DNA of 64,000 nucleotides from Mycolicibacterium sp. 018/SC-01/001 (GTDB taxonomy: Bacteria; Actinomycetota; Actinomycetes; Mycobacteriales; Mycobacteriaceae). The DNA lies in assembly GCF_007096635.1 (NCBI RefSeq), contig NZ_VKAA01000013.1:62001-126000 (forward strand). Direction: 5' to 3'. The position numbers were made by a program, and so were the translations under genes. Below are positions 43,941 to 53,895 of this stretch, piece by piece. Below the pieces are notes generated by a model that was not told where the DNA came from, ran no database searches, and worked only from the letters and a program-made list of their open reading frames with translations. Each line of letters begins with the position of its first letter. Within the stretch, counting starts at the first letter, position 1.

Positions 43941-44121
43941 CGGTACTCCGTCCGGTCAGTGGGTCGCGCCGTTGCGGCCGGCTTGCGCTGCCGTCCACGG
44001 TAGACACCTCGTCGGCCGCGGTACACGGCCCCGCCCGATCGGGGATTGCGGGAGATCGTCGCCGCGGTGTGGCCTGGATCTCTAGAGTGGGCGGTACGCC
44101 TGCGGACCACAGGAGGTACAG

Positions 44122-45591
44122 GTGGACGATTTCTCGGACGTCGTGATCATCGGTGCCGGCATCTCGGGCATCGGCGCCGCGTACCGGATCGCCGAACGCA
44201 ACCCCGGCGTGCGCTACACGATCCTCGAACGACGTTCCCGCATCGGCGGTACCTGGGACCTGTTCCGCTATCCCGGAATCCGCTCCGACAGCGACATCTT
44301 CACGCTCTCGTTCCCGTGGGAACCCTGGACCCGGCGCGAGAACGTCGCGGACGGCGAGCACATCCGCGAGTACCTGACCGAGACCGCGCGCAAGCACGGC
44401 ATCGACCGGCACATCCAGTTCGACACTCAGGTGACCTCTGTCGAGTGGGACTCCGGCAGTGACACCTGGACGGTGCGGGCGCAGCAGCACGGGCAGGAGC
44501 GGGTGTTCCGCGGCCGGTTCCTGTTCTGCGGCACCGGCTACTACAGCTACGACGACCCGTACCGGCCCGAGATCGCGGGTCTGGACAGCTTCGGCGGGCA
44601 GGTGATCCACCCGCAGTTCTGGCCCGAGGGCCTCGACCTCAGCGGGCAGCGCGTGGTGGTGATCGGCAGCGGGGCCACCGCGATCAGCTTGATCCCGGCT
44701 CTGTGCGAGAAGGCCGCGCACGTCACGATGCTGCAGCGCTCGCCCACGTACATGATGTCGATGGCGCGCGTCGACCCGATGGTCGACGCGATCCGCGCGG
44801 TGCTGCCGCGCCGGTTGTCCCATGCGGTGGTGCGTTTCGTGAACTCCATGTTCCATGTCCTGTCGTACTTCATGTTCCGCAAGGCCCCCCGGTTCGGACG
44901 CTGGCTGATCCGTAACCGCACCGCGGCTGCCCTTCCGCCCGGGTACGACGTCGACGTCCATTTCAAGCCGCGCTACAACCCGTGGGATCAGCGGATGTGT
45001 CTGGTGCTCGACCACGACTTGTTCGAGCACATCAGCGCGGGACGAGCCGAGGTCGTCACCGACACGATCGACCACGTCGACGAGACGGGCATCGTGGTGC
45101 GCTCCGGCAGGCACGTGGACGCCGACATCATCGTGACGGCGACGGGCCTGCAGTTGCAGGCCCTCGGCGGCATTCGGGTCGTCGTCGACGGTGCGCCGGT
45201 CGAGCCGACCGACCGGTTCGTCTACAAGGAGTACCTGCTCGAAGACCTCCCGAACATGGCGTGGTGTATCGGCTACACGAATGCGTCCTGGACGCTGCGG
45301 GCCGATATGACCGCGAAGGCGGTGGCCAAGCTGATCGAGTACATGCGGCTTCACGGCTACACCCATGCGTACCCGCATCTGGGGGACACCCCGATCGCCG
45401 AGAAACCGACGTTCAATCTGGAGTCCGGCTACGTCAAGCGCGCACTGCACGCGCTGCCCCGCTCCGGAACCCGCCGTCCGTGGAACGTCCGTCACAACTA
45501 CGTGCTCGACGTCATCGACCACCGGTTCGACCGCATCGAGGAGTCCATGGTGTTCGGTCGCGCGCCGGTGCGCGAGCGTCACCCGGCCTGA
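44122..45591 (+). CDS. EthA-like Baeyer-Villiger flavin monooxygenase
   Basis: 489 residues, equal in length to EthA of M. tuberculosis. FAD motif 'VVIIGAGISGIGAAYR', 'GTWDLFRYPGIRSDSDIFTL' (nearly the EthA segment), BVMO fingerprint 'FGGQVIHPQFWPE', second nucleotide motif 'VVVIGSGATAISL', 'FKPRYNPWDQR' and 'NMAWCIGYTNASWTL'. AGGAGG lies 5 bp before GTG 44122. It catalyses NADPH/O2-dependent ketone or sulfur oxidation. Divergent from the acyl-CoA dehydrogenase; probably one of several EthA paralogues rather than the true EthA, since no EthR-like partner lies next to it. Confidence 0.9.
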   Translation: MDDFSDVVIIGAGISGIGAAYRIAERNPGVRYTILERRSRIGGTWDLFRYPGIRSDSDIFTLSFPWEPWTRRENVADGEHIREYLTETARKHGIDRHIQFDTQVTSVEWDSGSDTWTVRAQQHGQERVFRGRFLFCGTGYYSYDDPYRPEIAGLDSFGGQVIHPQFWPEGLDLSGQRVVVIGSGATAISLIPALCEKAAHVTMLQRSPTYMMSMARVDPMVDAIRAVLPRRLSHAVVRFVNSMFHVLSYFMFRKAPRFGRWLIRNRTAAALPPGYDVDVHFKPRYNPWDQRMCLVLDHDLFEHISAGRAEVVTDTIDHVDETGIVVRSGRHVDADIIVTATGLQLQALGGIRVVVDGAPVEPTDRFVYKEYLLEDLPNMAWCIGYTNASWTLRADMTAKAVAKLIEYMRLHGYTHAYPHLGDTPIAEKPTFNLESGYVKRALHALPRSGTRRPWNVRHNYVLDVIDHRFDRIEESMVFGRAPVRERHPA

Positions 45592-45600
45592 GATGAAAGG

Positions 45601-46743
45601 TCAGGGCGCGACGGTGAACCAGTCGGCGAAGCCCGACGGGTCGTGGCGGCCCAGCGCCCCGTGCTCGAACAGGCCCCAGCCTTCGCGCTCGGTGCCATCG
45701 GCCTCGCGGCACACGGCCCGGCCGACATGGTCGATCACGCCGAAGCCGGCCCGGCCGATGATCGCCGGATCGGTCATGTCGTAGGTGAGCCGCTCGGTGA
45801 AGCGCTCACCTTTCCACATGCCGTGCAGCCAGTCGGAGTCGCCACCGTAGCCGCCGCCGACGTGGATCGGTACCGGAAGCTTCGATTCGACGTCGAAATG
45901 CACTGCGCTGCCGTCACTCCCGGTCGCCTCGATGGTGGCGCCCGTCGGGATGCGGGTGCCGGAGCGGTAGTGGATCGTCACGCGCGGCCAGCCGAGCTGC
46001 TCGATCCGCCCGTCCTTCCAGATACGTGTGCAGTCGTTGACCGACCGGAAACCCTGCGGGTCCTCCTGGATGATGATCACGATCCCGAAGTCGTCGAAGG
46101 CCATCGGCACGTAGAGCCACCACATGCCCTCGAACGGTGGGTCATCGGGTCGTCCCGCGGGCTCTGCCTCGCCGACCGGGCGGATACCCCAGGAGCGGTC
46201 GCGGGTGCCGATCCACCGCGCGGGATCGACGGCGATGTCCTCGCCGTCGATCGAGAGCTGCCCGCTCCACGTACCCACCTGGGCGAAACGCTGCGCGTCC
46301 AACGTGACCCGGGTGCCGCGCCGCATGATGTGCGGCTGCTCCTGAACGACGTCGAACAGGCCTTCCCACGTGAGATCGGCGGCGATGCCCTCGGTCTCGT
46401 CGCAGACGATGCGCAGCTTGCGCAGCGGCTCGATCACCTCGACGCGGTAGGCGCCGACATGCTGGTGGAGCCGGTCCTGGTCGATGGCGTCGGACAGGTG
46501 CACCGCGGTCTGGGTGTCCCCGCTTCCGCCGTATTTGCCGCCTCCGCGGCGGGACACCAACAGGAAGGCGTCCTTCACCCCGAGATTGGGGTAGTAGCCG
46601 ATGCCGCTGATGACGAAGATGTCACCGGTGCGGTCATGGGCGTTGAAGTAGGAGCGATCGTAGAAGTTGCGGTCCGAGGAACCCGGCCATGCGATCGGCT
46701 GCGGGATCTGGTGTACCGGGTATTCGTCCATCGGCCCGAGCAT
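45601..46743 (-). CDS. Conserved protein of unknown function, phosphotransferase-linked
   Basis: 380 residues, no signal peptide or transmembrane helix. Rich in Trp, Tyr, Asp and Gly ('DRNFYDRSYFNAHDR', 'RRGGGKYGGSGDTQ', 'GTRDRSWGIRPVG', 'MWWLYVPMAFDDF'), which suggests an all-beta lipocalin- or CrtC-like fold. The start overlaps the stop of the phosphotransferase-fold gene (TGATG), so the two are translated together. I do not recognise a biochemical function; actinobacterial homologues are typically annotated as hypothetical. Confidence 0.75.
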   Translation of the reverse strand: MLGPMDEYPVHQIPQPIAWPGSSDRNFYDRSYFNAHDRTGDIFVISGIGYYPNLGVKDAFLLVSRRGGGKYGGSGDTQTAVHLSDAIDQDRLHQHVGAYRVEVIEPLRKLRIVCDETEGIAADLTWEGLFDVVQEQPHIMRRGTRVTLDAQRFAQVGTWSGQLSIDGEDIAVDPARWIGTRDRSWGIRPVGEAEPAGRPDDPPFEGMWWLYVPMAFDDFGIVIIIQEDPQGFRSVNDCTRIWKDGRIEQLGWPRVTIHYRSGTRIPTGATIEATGSDGSAVHFDVESKLPVPIHVGGGYGGDSDWLHGMWKGERFTERLTYDMTDPAIIGRAGFGVIDHVGRAVCREADGTEREGWGLFEHGALGRHDPSGFADWFTVAP

Positions 46744-47891
46744 CAGTCGGCCTCTCCTAACAGTTTCTTCATCAGCGACGCGTGGTAGAAGAGCGATTCG
46801 ACATCGGCGGGCTTCTCGATCTCACCGAAGTGCACGCGCCGCGCACCGGTGCGCATGAACACGCAGCACCACACGACCGCGGAATACACGTAGAACCAGT
46901 GCAGGTCGCCGACCTCGACACCGGTGAGCTCTCGATAGGTGGCGCGGATGTCGTTCTCGGCGAGGAAATCCGGCATGCCGGGCAGACCGGCGAGTTTGGT
47001 CAGCTCCTGGAACACCATGTGCGCGAAAGCCAGCCACGCGACGTCGAATTCGCGGGGACCGACCGTGGCCATCTCCCAGTCGAGCACCGCGACGGGGGAG
47101 AAGTCGCGGTAGATCACGTTGCCGATGCGCGAATCACCCCACACCAGAACGGGTTCGGTAGCAGCCACGTCAGAGGGGAAGTGCTCCTCCAGCCAGGTCA
47201 GCGCGCGTTCGACCAGCGGGGCGCGCCCGATGTCGGGCACGCTGAACTCATACCAGTTCTTCAGCCATCCGAAATGGCGGTGCAGCGCTGTCTCGCCCGG
47301 CGGATCGGTGTCCTGCAGGAAGCCGAAGGTCTGCTGCGCGTTCGGGATCGCGTGCAGCTTCGCGAGGACCGCGACGGTCTCGTCCTGCAGGCGGCGCTGC
47401 TGTGACGGCTCGGCGTCGAACAGCCAGTTGCCGCCGAAGGTGTAGGGCATGACGTCCGGAGGGACGACACCGTCCACGCGGTCCATCAGGAAGAACGGCC
47501 GGCCCAGGACGTCACCGGTCGGCTCGAGCCAGCGCGCCTGCGGCACCGGCACATCGGTCAGCTCGCCGACCAGTCGGATCGCCTCGTGCTGGTGGTCGAG
47601 TCGATAGTGCTCGAACACCGGCACGTCGGCCTGTGCGGGGGCGACGCGGGCGACCCAGCGCTGCTCCACGGGCGAGCCGCCGCACCGCCAGCGGCCCGAC
47701 ACCAGGATCGTCTCCGAGGACATGCCGTTGGCGTCGATGCCGCTCTCGACGGTGATCTCGGGCGTCGTGTCGGGCATCAGCGACGACAACCATCGCGACA
47801 GTGTGGCCGGCACGTCGGCCATGTCGCGGCTCGACCGCTGAAGGCGGTCGACGTCCTCGACTGCCGGGTCGCCGCTGCTGCCAGGGGGCAC
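46743..47891 (-). CDS. Aminoglycoside-phosphotransferase-fold (APH) protein
   Basis: 382 residues from GTG 47891. 'VLVWGDSRIGNVIY' is the catalytic loop (HGD-type with Trp-Gly-Asp) and 'VAVLDWEMATVGPREFDVAW' carries the metal-binding Asp. This group resembles ACAD10/11-type phosphotransferases linked to fatty-acid or sterol catabolism rather than antibiotic resistance. N-terminal 'EDVDRLQRSSRDM' precedes the kinase fold. Co-translated with the unknown protein at 45601 and divergent from the TetR at 47958. Confidence 0.8.
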   Translation of the reverse strand: MPPGSSGDPAVEDVDRLQRSSRDMADVPATLSRWLSSLMPDTTPEITVESGIDANGMSSETILVSGRWRCGGSPVEQRWVARVAPAQADVPVFEHYRLDHQHEAIRLVGELTDVPVPQARWLEPTGDVLGRPFFLMDRVDGVVPPDVMPYTFGGNWLFDAEPSQQRRLQDETVAVLAKLHAIPNAQQTFGFLQDTDPPGETALHRHFGWLKNWYEFSVPDIGRAPLVERALTWLEEHFPSDVAATEPVLVWGDSRIGNVIYRDFSPVAVLDWEMATVGPREFDVAWLAFAHMVFQELTKLAGLPGMPDFLAENDIRATYRELTGVEVGDLHWFYVYSAVVWCCVFMRTGARRVHFGEIEKPADVESLFYHASLMKKLLGEAD

Positions 47892-47957
47892 GAGAGTGTC
47901 CTTCCTGCCGCGGATCCGACGCCGCGGCACCCCGAATACGTTACGGTGGGTAGCGAT

Positions 47958-48560
47958 ATGAAAGCAGACCTGCCCTCGGCTGACAAGCCCCCGAGCGCCG
48001 GACGTCCACGCGACCCCCGCATCGACGCCGCGATCCTGCGCGCCACCGCCGATCTGCTGGTCGAGATCGGCTATCCGAACGTGACGATGGCCGCCGTCGC
48101 CGAACGCGCGGGCACCACCAAGACCGCGCTCTACCGGCGGTGGTCGAGCAAGGCGGAACTCATCCACGAGGCCGTGTTCCCGGTGACGCCGACGGCGATC
48201 GACACCCCACCGGGGGACATCGCCGCGGACCTGCGCGCCATGGTGGCCGCGGCGCGTGACGTGTTCACCAGTCCTGTGGTGGCGGCAGCGTTGCCCGGGC
48301 TCATCTCCGACGTGTCGGCCGATCCGGCACTGCTGCACCGCGTCAGCGCGCGATTCACGGGCCTGTTCGACGCGGTGCGGCAGCGGCTGCGCGATGCGGT
48401 GGAGCGCGGCGAGGTGCGCGAGGACGTCGACCCCGACGGGCTGGTCCATTTGATCGGCGGGGCAACGATGTTGGCGATGCTGCAGTCACCGGACTATCTG
48501 GCGAGCCCGGCCTGGGTGGAGGGCACGACCTCGATCCTGCTGCACGGTGTGGTCGCCTAG
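47958..48560 (+). CDS. TetR-family transcriptional regulator
   Basis: 200 residues from ATG 47958. N-terminal HTH 'DAAILRATADLLVEIGYPNV...TKTALYRRWSSKAEL' and a TetR_C helical domain. It is divergent from the phosphotransferase/unknown gene pair and likely controls it. It ends 10 bp before the convergent nuoN stop. Confidence 0.87.
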   Translation: MKADLPSADKPPSAGRPRDPRIDAAILRATADLLVEIGYPNVTMAAVAERAGTTKTALYRRWSSKAELIHEAVFPVTPTAIDTPPGDIAADLRAMVAAARDVFTSPVVAAALPGLISDVSADPALLHRVSARFTGLFDAVRQRLRDAVERGEVREDVDPDGLVHLIGGATMLAMLQSPDYLASPAWVEGTTSILLHGVVA

Positions 48561-48570
48561 CGCCGGTCGC

Positions 48571-50145
48571 TCAGAGCAGGAACCGCCCCGCGGCATCGGC
48601 GAGGTCGAGCAGCGGCTGCGGCAGCGCGCCGAGCAGGAACGTCACGATCGCGGTGACCGCGACGACGCCCGTGGTCAGCAGGCTGGGCGTCACGACCGTC
48701 GGTGCGTCGTCGGGGCGGTCGGTGAAGAACATCAGCACGATCACCCGGACGTAGAAGTACGCCGCAATGGCGCTGGCGATCACGCCGACGACCACCAGCG
48801 GAATCGCTCCGCCCTCACCGGCGGCCTTGAACACCGCGAACTTGCTGACGAACCCACTCGTCAGCGGTATACCGGCGAACGCCAGCAGGAACAGTGAGAA
48901 CACCAGGCCCACAAGCGGATACCGTCTGCCCAACCCGGCCCACCGCGCCAGGGCGGTGTCCTCCTCACCGTCGGCGTCACGCACCAGACCGACCACCGCG
49001 AACGCACCGACCGTCGAGAATCCGTAGGCGAACAGATAGAACAGCGTCGCGGACAGGCCGGATCCGGTGCCGGCGACAACGCCGGTCAGGATGAACCCGC
49101 TGTGCGCGACCGCGGAGTAGGCCAGGATGCGCTTCACATCGTTCTGCGTGACGGCGGTGACGGTGCCGACCGCCATCGTGGCGATCGCGACCGCCCACAG
49201 TACCGGCCGCCAATCGTCGTGCAGCCCAGGCAGGGCCACCGAGAACACCCGCAGCATCGCGCCGAACGCCGCCACCTTGGTGGCGGCGGCCATGAACGCC
49301 GTGATCGGCGTCGGCGCCCCCTGGTACACATCGGGAATCCAGGAATGGAAGGGCACCGCACCGACTTTGAACAGCACGCCGACCAGCAGCAGCGCGATTC
49401 CGACGAGCGCGAGCGGCGGCGCTCCGCGATCCGCGGACACCGCGGCGGCGATCCCGGGGAGCGAGAGCGTGCCCGCGTACCCGTAGAGCATCGCCGCGCC
49501 GTAGAGGAAGAACGCCGACGAGAAGGCGCCCAGCAGAAAGTACTTCAGCGACGATTCCTGTGACAGCAACCGCCGCCGGCGGGCCAGCCCGCACAGCAGG
49601 TACAGCGGCAGCGACAGCACCTCGAGCGCGATGAACATCGTCAACAGATCGTTGGCCGCGGGGAACAGCAGCATGCCGCCGACGGCGAACATCGTCAGCG
49701 GGAAGACCTCGGTCTGGATGACCCCCGCAGCCGTGGCCTGCTTCTCGGCGACGCTGCCGGCGACCGCCGACGCCTGAGGAGTGAACGCGTCCAGCCCGGC
49801 GCCGTGATCGGCCCGATCCGGGAGGGCGATGCGGCGCTCCCCGATGAGCAGCACGCCGAGCACGGCCACCAGCAGGACGGTGGCCTGCAGGAACAATGCC
49901 GGTTTGTCGATCGCCAGCGCACCCATCACGGCGGAGAATCCGTTGCCGCCGCCGATGTCGCGGGCCAGCAGCACGACCGCGACGAACGCCGCGACCAGGG
50001 CCGCCAGGCTGAGTGTCACCTGGGCGCGATACCGCTGGCTTCTCGGCAGCACCGCTTCCAGGAGCACTCCGAGGACCGCTGCGCCGAACACGATCAGCAT
50101 CGGCGCGATCAGTCCGTACTCGACCGACGGGGTGGGCATCGTCAT
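48571..50145 (-). CDS. nuoN: NADH-quinone oxidoreductase subunit N
   Basis: 524 residues, about 14 transmembrane helices. One of the three antiporter-like proton-pumping subunits of complex I. The core 'SLKYFLLGAFSSAFFLYGAAMLYG' and 'PFHSWIPDVYQGAPTPITAFMA' are conserved. Last gene of the nuo operon; its start overlaps nuoM stop by ATGA (50142-50145). No terminator hairpin was seen in the 10-bp gap to the convergent tetR. Confidence 0.95.
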   Translation of the reverse strand: MTMPTPSVEYGLIAPMLIVFGAAVLGVLLEAVLPRSQRYRAQVTLSLAALVAAFVAVVLLARDIGGGNGFSAVMGALAIDKPALFLQATVLLVAVLGVLLIGERRIALPDRADHGAGLDAFTPQASAVAGSVAEKQATAAGVIQTEVFPLTMFAVGGMLLFPAANDLLTMFIALEVLSLPLYLLCGLARRRRLLSQESSLKYFLLGAFSSAFFLYGAAMLYGYAGTLSLPGIAAAVSADRGAPPLALVGIALLLVGVLFKVGAVPFHSWIPDVYQGAPTPITAFMAAATKVAAFGAMLRVFSVALPGLHDDWRPVLWAVAIATMAVGTVTAVTQNDVKRILAYSAVAHSGFILTGVVAGTGSGLSATLFYLFAYGFSTVGAFAVVGLVRDADGEEDTALARWAGLGRRYPLVGLVFSLFLLAFAGIPLTSGFVSKFAVFKAAGEGGAIPLVVVGVIASAIAAYFYVRVIVLMFFTDRPDDAPTVVTPSLLTTGVVAVTAIVTFLLGALPQPLLDLADAAGRFLL

Positions 50146-51719
50146 CGCACCGGTCCTTCCGCTGTCCGGGGCACCGGATCCGGTCGGTCGATCGTCGTCA
50201 GGGTGTGCGTCACCGCGGGATCGATGACATCGAGCGCCGGCTTGGGATACACCCCGAGAACCAGCAGCAGGGCGATCAGCGGTGCGACGACGACGAGTTC
50301 GCGTGGCCGGAGATCGGACAGGTGCGACTCACCCTGGGCCAGCGCCTCGGGTGTGGGTCCGGTCATCATGCGCTGGTAGGTCCACAGGATGTAGATCGCG
50401 GAGAGCACCAGTGCGCTGGCCGCGAGCACGCCGAACACCGGGTAGCGGGTGAATGTGCCGATCAGCACCAGGAATTCGCTGATGAACGGTGCCAGGCCCG
50501 GTAACGACAGGGTGGCCAGCCCGGCGACCAGGAACGTGCCGGCCAGTACGGGTGCGACCTTTTGCACACCCCCGTAGGCGCCGATGAGGCGAGACCCCCG
50601 GCGTGACACCAGGAATCCGGCGATCAGGAACAGTGCGGCCGTCGAGATCCCGTGGTTGACCATGTAGAGCGTGGACCCGGCCTGACCCTGGCTGGTCATC
50701 ACGAAGATGCCCAGGATGATGAAGCCGAAGTGGGAGATCGACGTGTAGGCGATGAGCCTCATCACGTCGGTCTGACCGATCGCGACGACTGCGCCGTAGA
50801 CGATGCCGATAACCGCCAGCGTGATGATCAGCGGGCTGAAATACGTTGCGGAATCGGGGAACAGTGTGAGGCAGTACCGGATCATGCCGAAGGTGCCGAC
50901 CTTGTCCATGATCGCCATCATCAGCACCGCACTGGCCGGAGTCGCTTCGACCGCCGCGTCGGGCAGCCAGCGGTGCAGCGGCCACAGCGGCGCCTTGACC
51001 GCGAACGCGAACATGAACCCGCCGAACAGCAGATGCATGATGACCGGGTTCATCACGAAGTCGCCGCTGGCGACCGCGGCGACGATCGCCCGCAGGTCGA
51101 ACGTGCCAGCGTCGAACGCGTCACTCGACGCCGTCGCCACATAGAGGCCGACGACGGCGGCCAGCATGATCAGACCGCCGAAGAGGTTGTACAGCAGGAA
51201 CTTCACGGCCGCCCGGCTGCGCTCACGACCGCCGAAGCCGCCGATGAGGAAGTACATCGGGATCAGCATGGCCTCGAAGAACACGTAGAACAGCAAGATG
51301 TCCAGCGAGACCAGCGAGATCAGCACCATGCCCTCGACGGCCAGCGTCAGCGCGAAGTACACGTGCACCGAACGCCCGCCCCAGCTGATCCGGTCGCCGG
51401 CGTCGTTCCAGCCGGCGACGATGAGGATGGGGACCAGCACGGCGGTGAGCACCACCAGCGCCAGCGCGATACCGTCGACGCCGAGGATGTAACCGGTGCC
51501 GAACGACGGTATCCAGCGGAAGTTCTCGACGAATTGGTACTGCTCGCCGTGCGGGTCGAAGCCGACGGCGACGACGGCGGTGACCGCGAGGACGACCAGC
51601 GCCACCACGAGTGCAACCCACTTCGCCAGCGAACGTGCGGCCGCAGGCAACAGCATGACCACGACGGCCCCCACCATCGGGACCGCCCACAGGATCGTCA
51701 GCCACGGCATCCCGGTCAC
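50142..51719 (-). CDS. nuoM: NADH-quinone oxidoreductase subunit M
   Basis: 525 residues from GTG 51719, giving a GTGA overlap with the nuoL stop; another GTG at 51722 and an ATG at 51710 are possible. A Mrp-antiporter-like membrane subunit; 'LWPLHRWLPDAAVEATPASAVLM' and 'SISHFGFIILGIF' are typical. Translocates protons in complex I. Confidence 0.95.
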   Translation of the reverse strand: MTGMPWLTILWAVPMVGAVVVMLLPAAARSLAKWVALVVALVVLAVTAVVAVGFDPHGEQYQFVENFRWIPSFGTGYILGVDGIALALVVLTAVLVPILIVAGWNDAGDRISWGGRSVHVYFALTLAVEGMVLISLVSLDILLFYVFFEAMLIPMYFLIGGFGGRERSRAAVKFLLYNLFGGLIMLAAVVGLYVATASSDAFDAGTFDLRAIVAAVASGDFVMNPVIMHLLFGGFMFAFAVKAPLWPLHRWLPDAAVEATPASAVLMMAIMDKVGTFGMIRYCLTLFPDSATYFSPLIITLAVIGIVYGAVVAIGQTDVMRLIAYTSISHFGFIILGIFVMTSQGQAGSTLYMVNHGISTAALFLIAGFLVSRRGSRLIGAYGGVQKVAPVLAGTFLVAGLATLSLPGLAPFISEFLVLIGTFTRYPVFGVLAASALVLSAIYILWTYQRMMTGPTPEALAQGESHLSDLRPRELVVVAPLIALLLVLGVYPKPALDVIDPAVTHTLTTIDRPDPVPRTAEGPVR

Positions 51720-53596
51720 CACAGGTTCACCGCCAGGATCAGGGCGACGACGAACGTCGCGCCGGCGAGCATCGACAACGCATAGGAGCGGGCGAAGCCC
51801 GTCTGCACACCGCGCAGGCCGTCGGACACCCGGCCGATCGCCGCGGCCAACCCGCCGGCGGCACCGTCGACCACCTCGTCGTCCAATTCGGTCAGCCCCC
51901 TGGTCAATTGGGCGCCGGGCGCCATCAGCACGCGCTCGTTGAACGCGTCGCCGTAGAGGTCACGGCGCGCCGCCACGGTCAGCGCCGAACCCTGCGGCGC
52001 TTCGTCGGGTACCGCTCGGGTGCCGTACATCCGGTAGGCGATCGCGATCCCGACCGCGACGACCGCCAGCACGATCACGGTGACCACCCACACGGGTAGC
52101 ACATGGTGTGCCTCGTGTGCGCCGACGACGGGTTCCAGCCAGTGCTCCAGCGTGCCGCCGACCGCCAGCGCGGCACCCGCGCCCACGGAGCCGATCGCGA
52201 GCAGGATCATCGGCCACGTCATCACCGCGGGAGACTCGTGGGGGTGACTGTCAGGGGCCCACCGCTTCTCCCCGAAGAACGTCATCAGCATCACGCGTGT
52301 CATGTAGAACGCGGTGATCCCGGCACCCAGAATCGTTGCCGCGCCGAGAATCACGCCCTTCGCCCCGCCTGCGCCGAGGGCGGCCTCGATGATGCCGTCC
52401 TTGGAGAAGAAGCCGGCCAGCGGGGGGATGCCGATGATCGCGAGATAGCCCAGCCCGAACGTCACGAACGTGACCGGCAAGGCCTTGCGCAGACCGCCGT
52501 AGCGGCGCATGTTCACCTCGTCGTCCATCGCGTGCATGACCGAGCCGGCGCCGAGGAACAACCCGGCCTTGAAGAAGCCGTGGGTGAGCAGATGCATGAT
52601 CGCGAACGCGTACCCGGCCGGGCCGAGGCCGGCGGCCAGCACCATGTACCCGATCTGGCTCATCGTCGACGCGGCGAGCGCCTTCTTGATGTCGTCCTTG
52701 GCGCAGCCGATGATCGCGCCGAACAGCAGCGTGACCGCGCCGACCACCACGACTGCCGTCTGGGCCGCCGGAGCCAGGTCGTAGACCGGCGCCGAGCGCA
52801 CGATCAGGTACACGCCGGCCGTGACCATCGTGGCGGCGTGGATGAGCGCCGACACCGGTGTCGGGCCTTCCATCGCGTCACCCAGCCACGACTGCAGCGG
52901 CACCTGCGCCGACTTGCCGCATGCAGCGAGGAGCAGCATCAGACCGATCGCGGTCAGCGTTCCCTCGCCCAGCCGGGGTGCGGCGCTGAACACCGCCTCG
53001 AACGACACCGCGCCCAGTGCGGAGAACATCACCATCAGCGCGACCGCGAGGCCGATGTCACCGACCCGGTTGACGACGAACGCCTTCTTGGCCGCCGTCG
53101 CCGCCGAGGGCTTGTGCGACCAGAAGCCGATGAGCAGATAGGACGCCAGGCCCACACCCTCCCAGCCCATGTAGAGACCGAGATAGTTGTCCGCGAGTAC
53201 CAGGAGCAGCATCGCCGACAGGAACAGGTTGAGGTAGGCGAAGAAGCGCCTGCGGTCCGGATCGTCGGCCATGTAGCCGATCGAATAGATGTGGATCAGC
53301 GATCCCACGCCGGTGATCAACAGCGCGAAACACATCGACAACTGATCGAGCTGCAGGCCGAAATCGACCTGCAACCCACCCACCGGTATCCAGCTGAACA
53401 GCGTCTCGTGCACGGCCCGCTGCTGTGCGTCGCGACCCAGCATGGCGACGAACAGGGCTGCGGCACAACCGAACGACGCCAGCGCCGCGACCGTCCCCAG
53501 GAGATGACCCCACCGATCGGTGCGCCGGCCGCCGAGGAGGAGGACCGCCGCGCCGCCCAGCGGCAGCGCGATGAGGAGCCACACGGGAAGTGTCAT
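51716..53596 (-). CDS. nuoL: NADH-quinone oxidoreductase subunit L
   Basis: 626 residues from ATG 53596. The largest antiporter-like subunit with the long lateral helix at the C-terminus. 'MGWEGVGLASYLLIGFW', 'PLQSWLGDAMEGPTPVSALIHAATM' (conserved Lys/His channel residues, spread over 25 residues) and 'KKALAASTMSQIGYM' are diagnostic. Start overlaps the nuoK stop by one base (TGATG). Confidence 0.95.
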   Translation of the reverse strand: MTLPVWLLIALPLGGAAVLLLGGRRTDRWGHLLGTVAALASFGCAAALFVAMLGRDAQQRAVHETLFSWIPVGGLQVDFGLQLDQLSMCFALLITGVGSLIHIYSIGYMADDPDRRRFFAYLNLFLSAMLLLVLADNYLGLYMGWEGVGLASYLLIGFWSHKPSAATAAKKAFVVNRVGDIGLAVALMVMFSALGAVSFEAVFSAAPRLGEGTLTAIGLMLLLAACGKSAQVPLQSWLGDAMEGPTPVSALIHAATMVTAGVYLIVRSAPVYDLAPAAQTAVVVVGAVTLLFGAIIGCAKDDIKKALAASTMSQIGYMVLAAGLGPAGYAFAIMHLLTHGFFKAGLFLGAGSVMHAMDDEVNMRRYGGLRKALPVTFVTFGLGYLAIIGIPPLAGFFSKDGIIEAALGAGGAKGVILGAATILGAGITAFYMTRVMLMTFFGEKRWAPDSHPHESPAVMTWPMILLAIGSVGAGAALAVGGTLEHWLEPVVGAHEAHHVLPVWVVTVIVLAVVAVGIAIAYRMYGTRAVPDEAPQGSALTVAARRDLYGDAFNERVLMAPGAQLTRGLTELDDEVVDGAAGGLAAAIGRVSDGLRGVQTGFARSYALSMLAGATFVVALILAVNLW

Positions 53597-53895
53597 CAGT
53601 GCCTCAGCAGGCTGGCGTCGTCCACGTTGGCCGAGCGTCGCGTCCGGAAGATCGTCATGATGATCGCCAGCCCGATCACGACCTCGCACGCGGCGACCAC
53701 CATCGTGAAGAACGCGACGACCTGCCCGTCGAGGGTGCCGTGCAGACGCGAGAACGCGACGAACGCCAGGTTGGCGGCGTTGAGCATCAGCTCGACGGAC
53801 ATGAACATCACGATGGCGTTGCGGCGCAGCAGGACCCCGGCGGCGCCGATGGTGAACAGCAGCGCCGACAGGTAGAGGTAGTTGTCGGGGCTCAC
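53596..53895 (-). CDS. nuoK: NADH-quinone oxidoreductase subunit K
   Basis: 99 residues from GTG 53895, GTGA overlap with nuoJ. Three transmembrane helices; 'MFMSVELMLNAANLAFV' carries the conserved membrane Glu of the proton path, and a second Glu is in 'AACEVVIGLAI'. Confidence 0.95.
   Translation of the reverse strand: MSPDNYLYLSALLFTIGAAGVLLRRNAIVMFMSVELMLNAANLAFVAFSRLHGTLDGQVVAFFTMVVAACEVVIGLAIIMTIFRTRRSANVDDASLLRH

Noticed and set aside
46743..47891. Aminoglycoside resistance gene
   Set aside because: Only the APH fold is shared; the context (lipid-type catabolism, TetR) and the WGD catalytic loop fit the metabolic APH branch.
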